Source: Lachancea mirantina
Lineage: Eukaryota; Ascomycota; Saccharomycetes; Saccharomycetales; Saccharomycetaceae
Reading direction: 5' to 3'
Assembly: GCA_900074745.1 (NCBI GenBank)
Contig: LT598463.1
Span: 379,926-443,925 of the forward strand
DNA: 64,000 nt
Shown: positions 27,901-37,654 of the stretch, piece after piece
Numbering within the stretch: the stretch's first letter is position 1
Layout of the letters: each line of letters starts with the position of its first letter
Notes under the pieces: generated by a model
The model's input: only the letters and a program-made list of their open reading frames with translations
Database searches by the model: none
What the model was told of the DNA's origin: nothing
Program-made: the position numbers and the translations under genes

Positions 27901-30900
27901 CGCACCGAGAGAATCATTGTCATCAAGTCGACGGAAAATCAGCGGTAAATTTGGATCAGTCAAGTCAAAATGAAAGTTTTCACTGGATTCCTCTATTATC
28001 ATTAAGGCAAACTTCATTTCATCTGCCTCTACTGCCAGATTGTAGTATTCTTTCCGATCCAATCGCGTATAAATATCCAGGAACGTTTTGAGGCCATTTT
28101 TGGCTCCTGTTCTTATCAGTGCAAAGGCCCTAAGACTGAAAAGTTTAGCTTCTCGAATGTTTGATTTTGAGTCTCGGATGAAGTTCGCAGACTTGAATAA
28201 GCTTGTGAACAAAGAATAGGCCTTATCGGGATGTTTTGAAAAGACATCATGCAGCAAGCGCAGCGAAAGCTCTTCACATGCCCTTTCGTCATAATCCGCA
28301 AGGGGTTTTAAACCAGAAATGACATGGTCGTATGATAGCAGCTCATTAATCAGAGATGTCAGTATGTTACTCAACTGTTCTTTATACTCTTGGTTATGCG
28401 ATTGATGGCGTCGAGTAAAAGAGAAGCCAGGGACATGTCGATTATTATGCATCAAACGAAATTGCGGCTCCGAAATCACTGGAATATTTTTGACAATTTC
28501 CAAGCCATTAAAGGCTTTCAGTGAGGGCGAATTTAGAAGGTATCCTGTCACAGTACTTTTGATATACGAGGGAACGTCCTGAAAATTCCCGCCAGTAAAT
28601 ATCAGATCAATCAAAACGGCTAACATTTTGTTGTTATCACCTTGAAAGTACTGGCGAAGATCTAACGCACTTCTCTTAGCTATTGACTTTGGAATCTTTC
28701 TTCGTTTCAAATAAAACCCACCTAAATAGAGACCCCGCCACTGGTTGAAGTTTGAGGATAGAGCATGGGTCTTGGAGTTGAGATTTAGAAGGTTTTTGAT
28801 CACCACCTCATTAAAGTTAAAATCCAATCGAAAGGCTTTGGGTTCAGGAAAATATTCATACAAAGCCGATAGAAAAGCAACGCGATCGACATTCAAGCTT
28901 TCACTTTGTAGCAACTCATCTTCAAAATAGATACCTCTTGGCAAAGATTCGTTCTCTAAAATGTTCACGCAACTTTGCCATACTTGTGGGCTTTGAAGAT
29001 ATGAAGTGCAATCTAAAAGGCCCTTTTTGTAACCTTTTATCAATTCCTCATCGATAAGTTCAGCGTCTTTTCGATGGAGATGCAACAGGCTACAGGATAT
29101 AGCGGCGAACATATCTGTTGAATTTGAGGAATACCGCTGACTCATATGAAGTCCACCCAAAATTATGTCCTTAACCTCGTGAAAAAGCGAATCCACTGTC
29201 AGCAATGGGGACAACATCTTGACAACCCATGAAAGATGCTCGTAGATTTCAACTCTGCTTTCAAAAAGCACAATTAATGTTTTCACAGCTTTAAGAGCAC
29301 TTAACTGTAGTTCTGGAACGGGAGCCTTCTCAAAAATCTCGAGGCAAAGTCTTTCTAATAAAATGCGCAGCTCTTGTTGTCCCATGTTGTGATGGGTGAT
29401 ATGATTGATCAAAAGTCCTAAAGCGACATGAGTAGGAATTTGGATCTTCATCCGCAAAGTGCAGCGTCTTTTGGTGCCGCCTCTCAATAGTATTGGAAGT
29501 AAACGATATTTTGAAAACCCGTTTTTCAGAGTCTTTCGAATTACATCGTCAACACTAAGGTCAGCAAAGAACAAGCACCAATATGCTATCTCTAGCGAAA
29601 TGTCACTGAGATAAGTGCGAACATCCTTCCCACATTTTTTAATTGCAAGAGCCATTATTCCGTCTTGGAGGCCACCGCTACGATACGCTAATGGGACCGA
29701 ATAATGAAGGGAGTCCGCAAACAGTTCATTTTCCAGCTTGGGACATATCTCGAGCAGTTCTGAGATCACGAATCTTGGAAGTCCTGTCTTAGAAAAGTAC
29801 AAAGCTGCAATGGAATCCCGGTATTGAAGGACAAATTGATTTAATGAAAAATCTCCAAATAAAGAAAAAGGCCATTCTCTCATGCTTGTAATATTTTCCT
29901 GGTGAGATTGGCCGATGAAATTATCAATTATTTCAAATTGGCACATTTTCAGGATATCGAGGGGACTGTCAAAATCATACAAGGTTGATATACGTTGCAA
30001 GGCCTCCTTGATGTATGTCGCCATGTTTTGAGAGCCTCTGTAGGAGATAATATCGAACAAAATATCTAGGAAGCAATGCAAGCTGTCCGCTACAAATCTT
30101 ACCAATGAGAGAGCATAATGTCCGCCACACTCTTCACACTCGGATGATAACGCGAAAGTATCTTTGATCTCAGTGAGTAAAATGACTTGGTTTTTATAGC
30201 TTAAACTGCCCAAATATTCAGCTAGATCACTGACGAGAGGCACGATTGCATAACTTGGCAATAGCTTCAGACATTTGGAAAAGGTTTCGAAAACTTTCTG
30301 CTTCCCTCCACGCAAAACATCAGATGACAAGTTGTGAAAGTTCAACATATTTAAAAGAAGCCGAGACAGGTCTTGGACGAAACATAGACCTGATGCCTCT
30401 GCTCTTGAAAGCTTGTCAGTGATCCACTCGAGGATATCATTGCAGTCGGTATTCAGTGATTTGTTGAGTGGAACTAGCCACGCATTCCTTGTAGTGTCAA
30501 GAAACGACACTAGCGCCTCCAGTGACACATCTGAGGTATTGCATTTTGTACTAAGGAGCGTCGAGCCAAGGAATAGTGTGACTGTTTCCAACGACTTCAC
30601 GTCAGCATCTTCATAACGCATTTTTAGAAGTGCGATTAAGGTAGTAGCGGCTGCTTGAATCAAAGACAATGGGAGAGGAGTTAAGAACCTTAGAATCTCT
30701 TTTATAGTAAACGAGAAACTTTCTCCTCTTAATCGATGAGCACCCGAAACAAAATATATGGCAAACTTGAGTAGCGATAATTCGCTGAGCTTGCATTCCG
30801 AAGAAGTCACCGACGATAACGCCTTATTTGGTATAAAATCATCCATGGGCATTTCATCATCGAGGGCCTGATGTCGTAGTTCGCTTTGAAGCTTTGTCAA

Positions 30901-33168
30901 AAGATTTGTCAAATCTAGACCCTTGATAGAAGAAGCTGAAACCCGCGGGTAATTGAGCATCTCTAAGAGTTGGCACAAGCAAGGCACAACGGGCATTTCA
31001 TCATCAGCAAAAATATTTTGAAGTCGAGACTTCATATGGTTTTCAAACTCGATAATTAAAGACCTTACCGACGCATCATTTGCCAAAGTGTTAAAAATGC
31101 GCATGCATGAAGCTGACAGTTTTAATTCGTGGAGTGGGTCTCCCGTAAAATGCAGACAAAGGTCCAAGACCCTTGCTACAGCACCTTTAATTCTTTCAAT
31201 ATCAACAGGAACTCTCAAAACTAGGTTACTGACCTTGAGTGCTTGCAGATCCGTTTGCTTATGAAGCAAGAAATCTCTTTGCTCTTTAAAAGAATTCCAT
31301 GGTCTGTAATATTGCTCCAAAAACCTGGGGGTTTCAAAAGGCGATGACGGAAAGTCAGGCCAATAATCCTGTCCACAGATCCAGCCCAGAAAGGTCGGAA
31401 ATGTATTCTGTCCAACCGATGTGATGTCAAGTAGCTCCCATTTGGATGTAAGCCATGTATACACAGAAGCCACAGCCTGCTGTTGACTGAGGGGCTTTCT
31501 TGTACGCTGAAGTTGTACCCAAAATTGAAAGCATTCATTGTTCATCAATGTTGGACCATAAACCGTGGGTAACGTGTAAATTTCGTCAATTTGATGTCCC
31601 AGTGAGAGATCTGACATCACGTCAATTTCTTGGAAGCTCAAGACCGTTGCCAACAGCTTGCAAGTGATTCCACACAGTTGGGTCGATCTAATATAGGGCA
31701 AGGATATTTTGAAGAGATTTAGGAGTGAAGTCTCTGGCAGATGAGAATTCTTTGCTTTTAAAAGCGGTATTATGGCCCAAAATGCCCACCCACTTAGGCT
31801 TGGCAGACTTATGATACGAAAAACTGCATTGAAAAGCGATTCGATGGTGAGTCCTGTCAATAGGTAATTACTGGCGTAGCAATTACATAACTGCAACCCT
31901 AGCAATTGAACGACTTCAAACGAACTCTCTAGGCAATTCTCTATGAAACCCTCTGTGGTATAGGAATTCAGGAATATTGATCTCAAATCGTCAGCAGTTT
32001 TTCGCCTCTTGAAAAGTAAGCTAGTCTCAGTAGCTTCTCGAAAGCCCGATAATTGGAAGTACTCTTCGACACCTCGCGTAAGGGAGTATAACTGAAGCCA
32101 CGCCAAACCTTCGTTATTCACATCAACACTGTAGCAGACCCGTTCAAGCCACGAAAAATCCACGTGCTGTCCGCTAGAGCTTATATCGTCAATAAACAGC
32201 ACGCTTGGTTTGAAAGAATTCAAGCCAAAAGTAACAAATCCTTGAAATATGTCAAAAAGATCATCTTGTTCCAAAAGATTAGAAACGCCGTCACGATCCA
32301 AAATTGTTACACCTTTAACAACTAAATCACTCGCCATTATGGCAAACACAGCTAATTCGTATTCAGAGTCTTGGCCCGAAACTCTCTGAGCGGAAACGAT
32401 AAACGCCAGCGCCGATTCCAATGCCTTGCAGCACGCGAACAGATCAACCAAATGCAATTTTAGCAAGAAATTATTCAACAAACGGAACACATTCTTGGTA
32501 CAAGGGGTATCGGTCCTAACGTTCTGGAAATAAGCCAACAACACTGCTAAGACATCTCTGCTCATAGTCCCCGCCTCACAAACATCGAAAGTCAACAAAT
32601 CGGCCAAAATCAAGATCAAATAAAAAGTTGACTTGTCAGACGGATCAACGCTCAAATGGTGCGTTAGGAATCCAGAACAGCGCTTAATTAACGATACCCA
32701 TTGATGCGGTTCAAATTTTAGTCGGAAAATGTCAGATTCAATCAAGACGCTCAACGCCAGCAAAAGATGCGATGAAACGGGAACAAGTAAGGAATTCCCA
32801 CCATCAAAGGTTACGAGTTCTGTAATCATCACCAGAAGGAATTTCATATGCTTCGATTTGTATGACGAGACCGTTTTTTCAACAAATAACCTTAAAACGT
32901 AGGCAGCTTCAGATAATCGATTCTCTACTGCGGTAACTTTACTGTCACTGGAGGTCGTAGCATCGCAATGGAGAAGTGAACAGAACCTAGACCGCTCTAG
33001 ATCAATGATTTCGGTTAGCCTTTCGATCACAGGTAACACGCATTTTGGCTCGATAATTGCAGGGTTTTCCTTTAAAATTGTAGTCAAATCATTTAAGCCA
33101 GTGTGACGTTCTTTTATCTTACTGGAGGAAAGTGCATCAACGATGTTGCTGACATGATATGTGTCCAT
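24904..33168 (-). CDS. TEL1: ATM-family protein kinase Tel1
   Basis: 2754 residues, one exon. The frame extends six codons upstream only from a TTG, so the ATG at 33168 (MDTYHVSNIV) is used. The N-terminal TAN motif is seen as SSSKIKERHTGLNDLTTIL, close to SSTKIKERNNALDELTTIL of S. cerevisiae. A long helical HEAT/FAT part follows. The kinase domain has LPKIVTFSLSDG, LMKGSNDDLRQDA, the catalytic loop GLGDRHLNN (near residue 2580) and HIDLGVAFDQG; the FATC end reads ATDEQNLAMIYMGWSPFY. Tel1 signals DNA breaks with Mre11-Rad50-Xrs2 and maintains telomere length. Orthologue of YBL088C (2787 residues). Its AT-rich, weakly biased codon use is typical of a low-expressed gene. Confidence 0.98.
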   Translation of the reverse strand: MDTYHVSNIVDALSSSKIKERHTGLNDLTTILKENPAIIEPKCVLPVIERLTEIIDLERSRFCSLLHCDATTSSDSKVTAVENRLSEAAYVLRLFVEKTVSSYKSKHMKFLLVMITELVTFDGGNSLLVPVSSHLLLALSVLIESDIFRLKFEPHQWVSLIKRCSGFLTHHLSVDPSDKSTFYLILILADLLTFDVCEAGTMSRDVLAVLLAYFQNVRTDTPCTKNVFRLLNNFLLKLHLVDLFACCKALESALAFIVSAQRVSGQDSEYELAVFAIMASDLVVKGVTILDRDGVSNLLEQDDLFDIFQGFVTFGLNSFKPSVLFIDDISSSGQHVDFSWLERVCYSVDVNNEGLAWLQLYSLTRGVEEYFQLSGFREATETSLLFKRRKTADDLRSIFLNSYTTEGFIENCLESSFEVVQLLGLQLCNCYASNYLLTGLTIESLFNAVFRIISLPSLSGWAFWAIIPLLKAKNSHLPETSLLNLFKISLPYIRSTQLCGITCKLLATVLSFQEIDVMSDLSLGHQIDEIYTLPTVYGPTLMNNECFQFWVQLQRTRKPLSQQQAVASVYTWLTSKWELLDITSVGQNTFPTFLGWICGQDYWPDFPSSPFETPRFLEQYYRPWNSFKEQRDFLLHKQTDLQALKVSNLVLRVPVDIERIKGAVARVLDLCLHFTGDPLHELKLSASCMRIFNTLANDASVRSLIIEFENHMKSRLQNIFADDEMPVVPCLCQLLEMLNYPRVSASSIKGLDLTNLLTKLQSELRHQALDDEMPMDDFIPNKALSSVTSSECKLSELSLLKFAIYFVSGAHRLRGESFSFTIKEILRFLTPLPLSLIQAAATTLIALLKMRYEDADVKSLETVTLFLGSTLLSTKCNTSDVSLEALVSFLDTTRNAWLVPLNKSLNTDCNDILEWITDKLSRAEASGLCFVQDLSRLLLNMLNFHNLSSDVLRGGKQKVFETFSKCLKLLPSYAIVPLVSDLAEYLGSLSYKNQVILLTEIKDTFALSSECEECGGHYALSLVRFVADSLHCFLDILFDIISYRGSQNMATYIKEALQRISTLYDFDSPLDILKMCQFEIIDNFIGQSHQENITSMREWPFSLFGDFSLNQFVLQYRDSIAALYFSKTGLPRFVISELLEICPKLENELFADSLHYSVPLAYRSGGLQDGIMALAIKKCGKDVRTYLSDISLEIAYWCLFFADLSVDDVIRKTLKNGFSKYRLLPILLRGGTKRRCTLRMKIQIPTHVALGLLINHITHHNMGQQELRILLERLCLEIFEKAPVPELQLSALKAVKTLIVLFESRVEIYEHLSWVVKMLSPLLTVDSLFHEVKDIILGGLHMSQRYSSNSTDMFAAISCSLLHLHRKDAELIDEELIKGYKKGLLDCTSYLQSPQVWQSCVNILENESLPRGIYFEDELLQSESLNVDRVAFLSALYEYFPEPKAFRLDFNFNEVVIKNLLNLNSKTHALSSNFNQWRGLYLGGFYLKRRKIPKSIAKRSALDLRQYFQGDNNKMLAVLIDLIFTGGNFQDVPSYIKSTVTGYLLNSPSLKAFNGLEIVKNIPVISEPQFRLMHNNRHVPGFSFTRRHQSHNQEYKEQLSNILTSLINELLSYDHVISGLKPLADYDERACEELSLRLLHDVFSKHPDKAYSLFTSLFKSANFIRDSKSNIREAKLFSLRAFALIRTGAKNGLKTFLDIYTRLDRKEYYNLAVEADEMKFALMIIEESSENFHFDLTDPNLPLIFRRLDDNDSLGALPTEPSLKSAFASLSNSHSNRMKSFVLSNSDYDARLFLKEDVNTGSLLASANLNGFRGLSKILEYDKTGELNSEEDIYRWGIELGQWDLPFPQNKNTKTNTLYHILAQTDLGSLRKTLKKSIENTIEARFEFPCSQEWLTTLSSITLFENLCENWATEEFSAEYYKLITSLNRNLETSGVENSTFDARARNIFTWNLANFDNSLSMHILKQYAFTDLVGQIRGCREKGDVYGSLFGTMIFDKMTQDARFGFSETPWRKLAIVETAKTLWNQEEHSIAINMLRSTLEMYQWSMPNCATFFDRFVEIPEVEVKSLLVEWLSISRQEAPDSIYKGCIGSSPNDLSAVKDYDKRAEIYYRFAEFCYGQVRKLTTDKNLQDRRLRYESAAKELRALHTMAKNANITDGDRKDAKKHFSRLRLQCEQDREIISALTTQLNLFSWKALQFYLNTMVFSNDRDDDVLDKFCGMWFQFSSDDEINSKLYGEIGSIASFKFLPWINQMTSRLSDDMNPFQRTLQLTLKRVMFKLPYDSLYPLLSMKLYRNYTSKDNTKLLSKVKVVEKLMSELENYENGCYIRDFINPMNEFCEMCIDLANVKPPKNTRMMTATSLKFSNYWLHTLKMRSLPLPTVPQQINCSADGRSPRPTITSVSSQISISTSGLSLPKIVTFSLSDGSSHKVLMKGSNDDLRQDAIMEQVFKQVNKILSSSEVTKKERLRVRTYEVIPMGPQAGIIEFVSNSTALHEVLSNLHKNDKLSFDQARKAMKSVQGKSKEERLDVYLEITSIIKPLLRQFFSNSFTNPEDWLEAKYTYTKGVATTSIVSYILGLGDRHLNNILLDKSSGEPIHIDLGVAFDQGRLLPIPELVPFRLTRDLVDGFGVTQIDGKFRKSCERAYRVLRENYGKVMNVLNVLKWDPLYSWVMTPLRKQKLQADISEDPEEERTDLKNAGFEEDNNQSLRALQSVKEKLIGNGLSVEATIHELIQQATDEQNLAMIYMGWSPFY

Positions 33169-33352
33169 AGAATTGCCCGACGACAATAGAAGTGGTTCGT
33201 AGTCAGGTAGTTTTGATTATGTAGAAAGTATCAGGGCATCGTAGACTGATCACATGAACAAAACTTCGACTAGTTCACACGTAAATGTTAGGAGTTTACA
33301 TAGGTTTTGAGAATAGCTTTAAGCCCTAATGTTGAAAACTATATGAGATCGA

Positions 33353-34073
33353 TTAAACAACGACACCAGAGTTGGAGGCGATTCTTGGCCACAAATCGGC
33401 ACATTCTTTACCGACTGGACCGGTGATGGCAGAACCCTTCATTTCACCCTTTGGGTTGGCAATGACACCAGCGTTGTCTTCAAAGTACAAGTAGACACCG
33501 TCCTTTCTTCTCCAAGCCTTGGATTGACGAACCACGATGGCTGGCATGACCTTCTTTCTTAGTTCTGGCTTACCTTTCTTGACAGTGGCCATAACCATGT
33601 CACCTAGGGAAGCAGCAGGCAATCTGTTCAATCTAGAACCAGAGCCTTTGACAGCCAAGATGTACAAGTTTCTGGCACCACTGTTGTCAGCACAGTTCAT
33701 GATGGCACCGGTTGGCAAACCAAGCTAAAAGGTTGTTAGTAAAACAGCTTGAAATAAGGTTTTCTGAAGTTGTGATACAATGAGCTGGAACGACAATCTA
33801 AGTTCAAATTGTACCAAATCCCAAAACGACACATATCTTCCATCCCTGGTCTCCGTGATTTGCCGCAATAAACATCCAACCCACGTTCCTTTAAAGCAGC
33901 GTCACTGCACGGGTAAAGCTCTTATTCACTCTCTTTTTCATTGTTTCACACTCTTTCACAATTTTACTTGTTCATCGTTCTTCTCAGATATCCCAACCTA
34001 TAACGTCCATTTCCTCGCAATGTTAACATACAGAAATTCTGAATTTAGTACCCTGAGCACCGTTACCAGACAT
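33353..34073 (-). CDS. RPL23: 60S ribosomal protein uL14 (spliced; exons 34073..34032 and 33724..33353)
   Basis: 137 residues. Exon 1 (42 bases) encodes [14 protein letters not shown]; the intron 34031-33725 (307 bases) has donor GTATGT, branch point TACTAAC and acceptor TAG; exon 2 starts [17 protein letters not shown] and ends SNSGVVV. The intron position after codon 14 is that of S. cerevisiae RPL23A/B (YBL087C, YER117W). Strong codon bias. Promoter with three Rap1 sites. TEL1 lies downstream on the same strand with 184 bases between the coding regions; SLX8 is divergent. Confidence 0.98.
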
Positions 34074-34303
34074 AGTTGTTGTTCTGTAGTCTCTATCTGA
34101 ATCCTATCGACGTTGTGTATTGACTAAAGATATTGATGCTACTGTAGAGAAACCGAGCCATCGAAGCGTGGACGGAGTCCCTCCAGAATTAGCGAGTTCG
34201 TACACAGGGATATAAAATCGTGCGTTTGTTTCGAAAATTGCGTGGGTTGTCATGGTAAAGCGTCTTGAAAGAGTTGAAGAATTTTTGAAGTAGAGATCGA
34301 TCT

Positions 34304-34383
34304 AATGTGTGGGTGCAACTGATTTATATTTAACTGTACAATGCACGGATGCGACAGTCTTGTATAAAAATATGTACGGATGT
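34304..34383 (-). promoter_or_regulatory. Three Rap1 sites in the RPL23 promoter
   Basis: On the reverse strand: GCACCCACACATT (34316-34304), GCATCCGTGCATT (34352-34340) and ACATCCGTACATA (34383-34371), all fitting RCAYCCRYRCAYM. Spacing is 36 and 31 bases, all in the same orientation, 230-310 bases upstream of the ATG. Confidence 0.88.
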
Positions 34384-34661
34384 TAGGTGATAAGCCCTGG
34401 TCCATTGTTAGGGCTGAAATATCGAATATCAACTATCGATGACATATGGATAAGTAACTGGAACATCCATCCACGTGCTTCTGGAGAGAAAGACAAACGG
34501 GGAAGGAAGACGAATCCTGGCATATCTGAGTGCTGCGAGGAGTAATTTGGAGACGTTGAGAAACGTCGATGGAGTTGAAACTGTTTGAGTCGCGTGTTTT
34601 TTGGTAACACTAGCAGAATTTGAAATCGACAGAACCTGAATTGCGGGGTCAGATAGGAGTT

Positions 34662-35408
34662 ATGGGTTCCAGTAGTGAAACTAGCGATTTCGGTGATCCG
34701 GAGTACTTGAGGGCTGCAGAAAGTCGGCCCTACGGTGATGGGTCACAGGCCGAACTTTTCGGACCAGTGGTAACTACAGAGGACGCGGAGTCAACGGATG
34801 CGGAGTCGACGGACGCGGACGGCGACGACAGCGATGAGGAGGATCAAGTACAACAACCGCGTAATAAGCGGCGGCGCATTGCTGCGCAGTTTAGGAACTC
34901 TGGCGTAGCTGAAAGTGACGATGATCGGTTGAGTACAGAGCTGGAACAAGCGCTTTTGGATGTACCCGGCGTAACGCGCGATGAAGTGGTTCAGACCGTG
35001 GATGAGATCGTAGAAGTTGCTGACAGTGCTGAAAAAGACTCAGACGCAGACGATGCAGAACTCGTTACAGGTGACGGAGAGCCCTTGGAAGTGGTTGAGA
35101 TCTCAGATGAAGAACAAGACAGCGCACAAGCGCCAGCAAACGAGCCAGTTGACACTGAGACGCGTGTTCAACGCACCCAAATCAGAAGAGCGCTCGATTA
35201 CCGGTGCCCCATTTGCTTCGAACCTCCAGATACCGCGCTAGTCACAAGTTGTGGCCATGTTTTCTGTGCCGAATGTGTTTTCCAAATGGTGAACAGTTCA
35301 AGAGGGCACCGCAAATCTGGCAAATGTGCATTGTGCCGGAAAGATGTACGACTAAATGATCTACGTTTGACTATTCTTCGCAAGAAACGGGTGCGCAAGG
35401 TCCAGTAA
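34662..35408 (+). CDS. SLX8: SUMO-targeted ubiquitin ligase subunit Slx8
   Basis: 248 residues from the ATG at 34662 (the open frame above it starts at TTG). The acidic N-terminal half contains candidate SUMO-interacting motifs (EVVEISDEE near residues 145-153). The C-terminal RING (about 182-232) shows CPIC, CGHVFCAEC, then CALCRKDV. Slx8 with Slx5 ubiquitinates sumoylated proteins in the nucleus. Length and position (next to RPL23, as YER116C beside YER117W) support orthology. The protein has a basic patch RNKRRRIAAQF near residues 80-90, likely a nuclear localisation signal. Confidence 0.92.
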   Translation: MGSSSETSDFGDPEYLRAAESRPYGDGSQAELFGPVVTTEDAESTDAESTDADGDDSDEEDQVQQPRNKRRRIAAQFRNSGVAESDDDRLSTELEQALLDVPGVTRDEVVQTVDEIVEVADSAEKDSDADDAELVTGDGEPLEVVEISDEEQDSAQAPANEPVDTETRVQRTQIRRALDYRCPICFEPPDTALVTSCGHVFCAECVFQMVNSSRGHRKSGKCALCRKDVRLNDLRLTILRKKRVRKVQ

Positions 35409-35608
35409 TTTGCTGGGCAAAGATAGAGCTCGACGTGCAAACGTCAACAGACGCCAACCGACATACAGGAGGTGCACACAAGAACGAACAAAGCCTTGTG
35501 CCAGATATTCGTTTGCGAACCTTAAGACCTGAGTGGAAACCTCGCTGGAATATATTGAAGTGGGTTGCTTAACAATCTCCAACATAACAAGAGTTATCAA
35601 GGCCCTGT

Positions 35609-35968
35609 ATGACCTCTGAAAAGCAGACTACAAGAACTTCAGTTCGTTACAAAGTGTTGGGTCGACGACCATTGGCGCTTCAAGTACAGAAGAAATCGCC
35701 TGCTACTTTTTTCTTGAGCAGATTGTCCGGAAGAGGCAAACGAGCTCGGAAATTACAAGTGCGATCAGTCTTGCCCGAGATTACGGTGCGTTACGGTGTG
35801 TGTTGTGGGAAACAAGATCTGCGACAACTCAACTGCCAACTACTTGGGATTCGGCACGGACTTTACTTGAAACCCAACGACCGGTGTTTTTGTCGTACGC
35901 ATGTGGTGATATCTAGTCCCCTGGCCAAGGAAATCTCGCGAACGCTCAAAGAGCCGCGATTCCAGTAG
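35609..35968 (+). CDS. Hypothetical basic protein, 119 residues
   Basis: True ATG at 35609. Very basic (RYKVLGRRPLALQVQKK, SGRGKRARKLQVRS). Cysteines in YGVCCGKQ and RCFCRTH. No family recognised. It lies between the convergent SLX8 and YBL086C genes, an interval of 720 bases that is long for a convergent pair. In S. cerevisiae the fast-evolving sporulation gene SPR6 (YER115C) follows SLX8 in the same orientation, so this is one positional candidate for SPR6; similarity could not be established. A 78-codon reverse frame overlaps its end. May be spurious. Confidence 0.35.
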   Translation: MTSEKQTTRTSVRYKVLGRRPLALQVQKKSPATFFLSRLSGRGKRARKLQVRSVLPEITVRYGVCCGKQDLRQLNCQLLGIRHGLYLKPNDRCFCRTHVVISSPLAKEISRTLKEPRFQ

Positions 35969-36130
35969 CGAACTGGAAAAGGACAATTTGGCATACAAAT
36001 CACAAGAGGCAGCGATACGGGTTCGCCTGTACGACTTTTTTTTTCGAAGAGATATAGGTCATTATGATAATCGTTCCCCACCAAATATAGTCTCTGCATA
36101 AATACAAAGACAGCTACGCGTTTAGGCCCT

Positions 36131-37447
36131 TCAGGGCAAGATTTTGCCTATAGTCCAACTCTTGTAAGTGTCACTTTCCTGAGGTAGCATGTCGTATCGT
36201 ATCAGGTTGTCCTCGCTCCCAGTGGGCGACAATTGTTTGCGATCAGTTATTGCGTTTGTCTTAGGATTCAATTGCGCCTCGAATCGCATTTGTCGTTCTA
36301 GAAACGCACGTGTGTCCATCTCACCGTAATTGAGCGCGATGGGCGCATCAGGCCCCTGGTTCCGTTCGTCACGTTCAATCTCAGTGAGTTGTAAGGCCTC
36401 GATATCGATGAGGTTGATTCCATTTTCGTTTTTGGCCCATCCGTCACCACCATCAAGGATATCTTCGACGCATTCGCGTGGCGTGTATTCGCCCGGCCGT
36501 GGGTCCCAAGGAATCTGGAAAGTTTTCTGATAAAGTCGATCGACAAGAGGGTTAGAGATCGCAATCGAATATGAGCCTGGAATGTCTGTCACTGCACTTT
36601 TCGTCGGACTACCGATCGTGTGGTTTACTCCACTGGACGGAGTTCCTGTCCCGTTGGGAAAAGTCGACGAAATCGGGGAAGTCACATCGGAGCCTTCGTC
36701 GAGTACGTCTCCTAGCCCATTACGCAAGGAGCTGGGCAATTGACCCGAACCGGTCGAGCCGGGTAGCCTGAAATCGCCGAAAGAGCCTCTCACAATGACC
36801 ATTTTGACACTTACACTTAAGATCGAATTGATCTTGGAGTGTTGTAGGAGGAACCGGCTTGTTACGGGGCTTTGGTCCTCGTTGATGTACTGAGAAATAT
36901 CGAGTTGCACTGATCCCAGTAGTATTTTGCGCGATACCTTTTGCGTGTATACACTAGAACCAGAGCTCGATTGCGACTGCGGTTGGGAAGATGACTGCGA
37001 CTGAGACGCACCGGTCGCACCGGACCCATTGGAACCCTGACGTGAATGCGCATACCGCGTTGGGTGGCCTTTGCTGGGTTCCAAAAACTCGAAAAACACT
37101 TCCAACACGACGTATTTCGCATGCAGTCTTCTTTCTTTGTCTGTCGTGAGTTTGACCTGTACAGGTTTTTCCAGCTCATGATTCCATTTGGCACGATGCG
37201 CCTTGACCAAGACACGGGGCGAAAGGCCCCTGCTCTGCGTATTCGTATGAATAGTCGATCCCGCTCCGCTGACCCCGCCATTTTCTTGCGTTATCACCGA
37301 ATGGCTCGAGGTGCCTGTGCCATCCTTAAACTGCCATTTCACGTAACAATACCCGCTACTCTGAGGGATATTGGTCAATTCGTTGATCCTCAGGTAAAAC
37401 AGAAACTTCGGTCTCTGACTCTTGCCCTTGTGTGAGAACGTTATCAT
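36131..37447 (-). CDS. YBL086C-like protein with NT-C2 (EEIG1/EHBP1-type) domain
   Basis: 438 residues, ATG at 37447. The N-terminal half is a C2-like NT domain: FLFYLRINELTNIP, YCYVKWQFKDGTG, RAKWNHEL, LHAKYVVLEVFFEF and later LLGSVQLDISQYI, matching YBL086C (466 residues). A Ser/Gln-rich insert splits the domain (about 137-165). The C-terminal part is conserved too (FQIPWDPRPGEYTPRECVEDIL). Function is not established; C2 domains of this type are found at membranes. Divergent from the 337-residue gene to the right. Confidence 0.88.
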   Translation of the reverse strand: MITFSHKGKSQRPKFLFYLRINELTNIPQSSGYCYVKWQFKDGTGTSSHSVITQENGGVSGAGSTIHTNTQSRGLSPRVLVKAHRAKWNHELEKPVQVKLTTDKERRLHAKYVVLEVFFEFLEPSKGHPTRYAHSRQGSNGSGATGASQSQSSSQPQSQSSSGSSVYTQKVSRKILLGSVQLDISQYINEDQSPVTSRFLLQHSKINSILSVSVKMVIVRGSFGDFRLPGSTGSGQLPSSLRNGLGDVLDEGSDVTSPISSTFPNGTGTPSSGVNHTIGSPTKSAVTDIPGSYSIAISNPLVDRLYQKTFQIPWDPRPGEYTPRECVEDILDGGDGWAKNENGINLIDIEALQLTEIERDERNQGPDAPIALNYGEMDTRAFLERQMRFEAQLNPKTNAITDRKQLSPTGSEDNLIRYDMLPQESDTYKSWTIGKILP

Positions 37448-37486
37448 CCTTTAGGGTCGTGTTCTAATGGATGGAGAGTTAGGAAG

Positions 37487-37535
37487 GTTGGTTGGTTGGT
37501 TGGTTGGTTAGTCGGTTGGTTAGTCGGTTGGTTAA
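37487..37535. repeat. GGTT/TTGG-rich simple repeat
   Basis: Runs of GGTT units interrupted by AGTC (TTAGTCGGTTGG repeated twice), about 40-90 bases upstream of the YBL086C start codon. Confidence 0.85.
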
Positions 37536-37576
37536 GTCGTCAATGATATAATGCGTAGATAGTGACATAGAAATTA

Positions 37577-37654
37577 GTTACCCGGAAATGGAAAGATATA
37601 GATACTTATATACTAAATGCGGGTAACCTTACGCTTATATAAGCATAAGGTTAC
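37577..37654. promoter_or_regulatory. Inverted Reb1 site pair and 32-base near-palindrome
   Basis: TTACCCG at 37578-37584 and CGGGTAA at 37620-37626 are Reb1 consensus sites in opposite orientation. They lie within the larger inverted repeat GTTACCCG/CGGGTAAC. Overlapping the second is a 32-base palindrome (37623-37654) with arms GTAACCTTA...TAAGGTTAC, centre GCTTATATAAGC and one mismatched pair. It lies in the divergent promoter between the YBL086C homologue and the gene at 38137. Confidence 0.75.
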
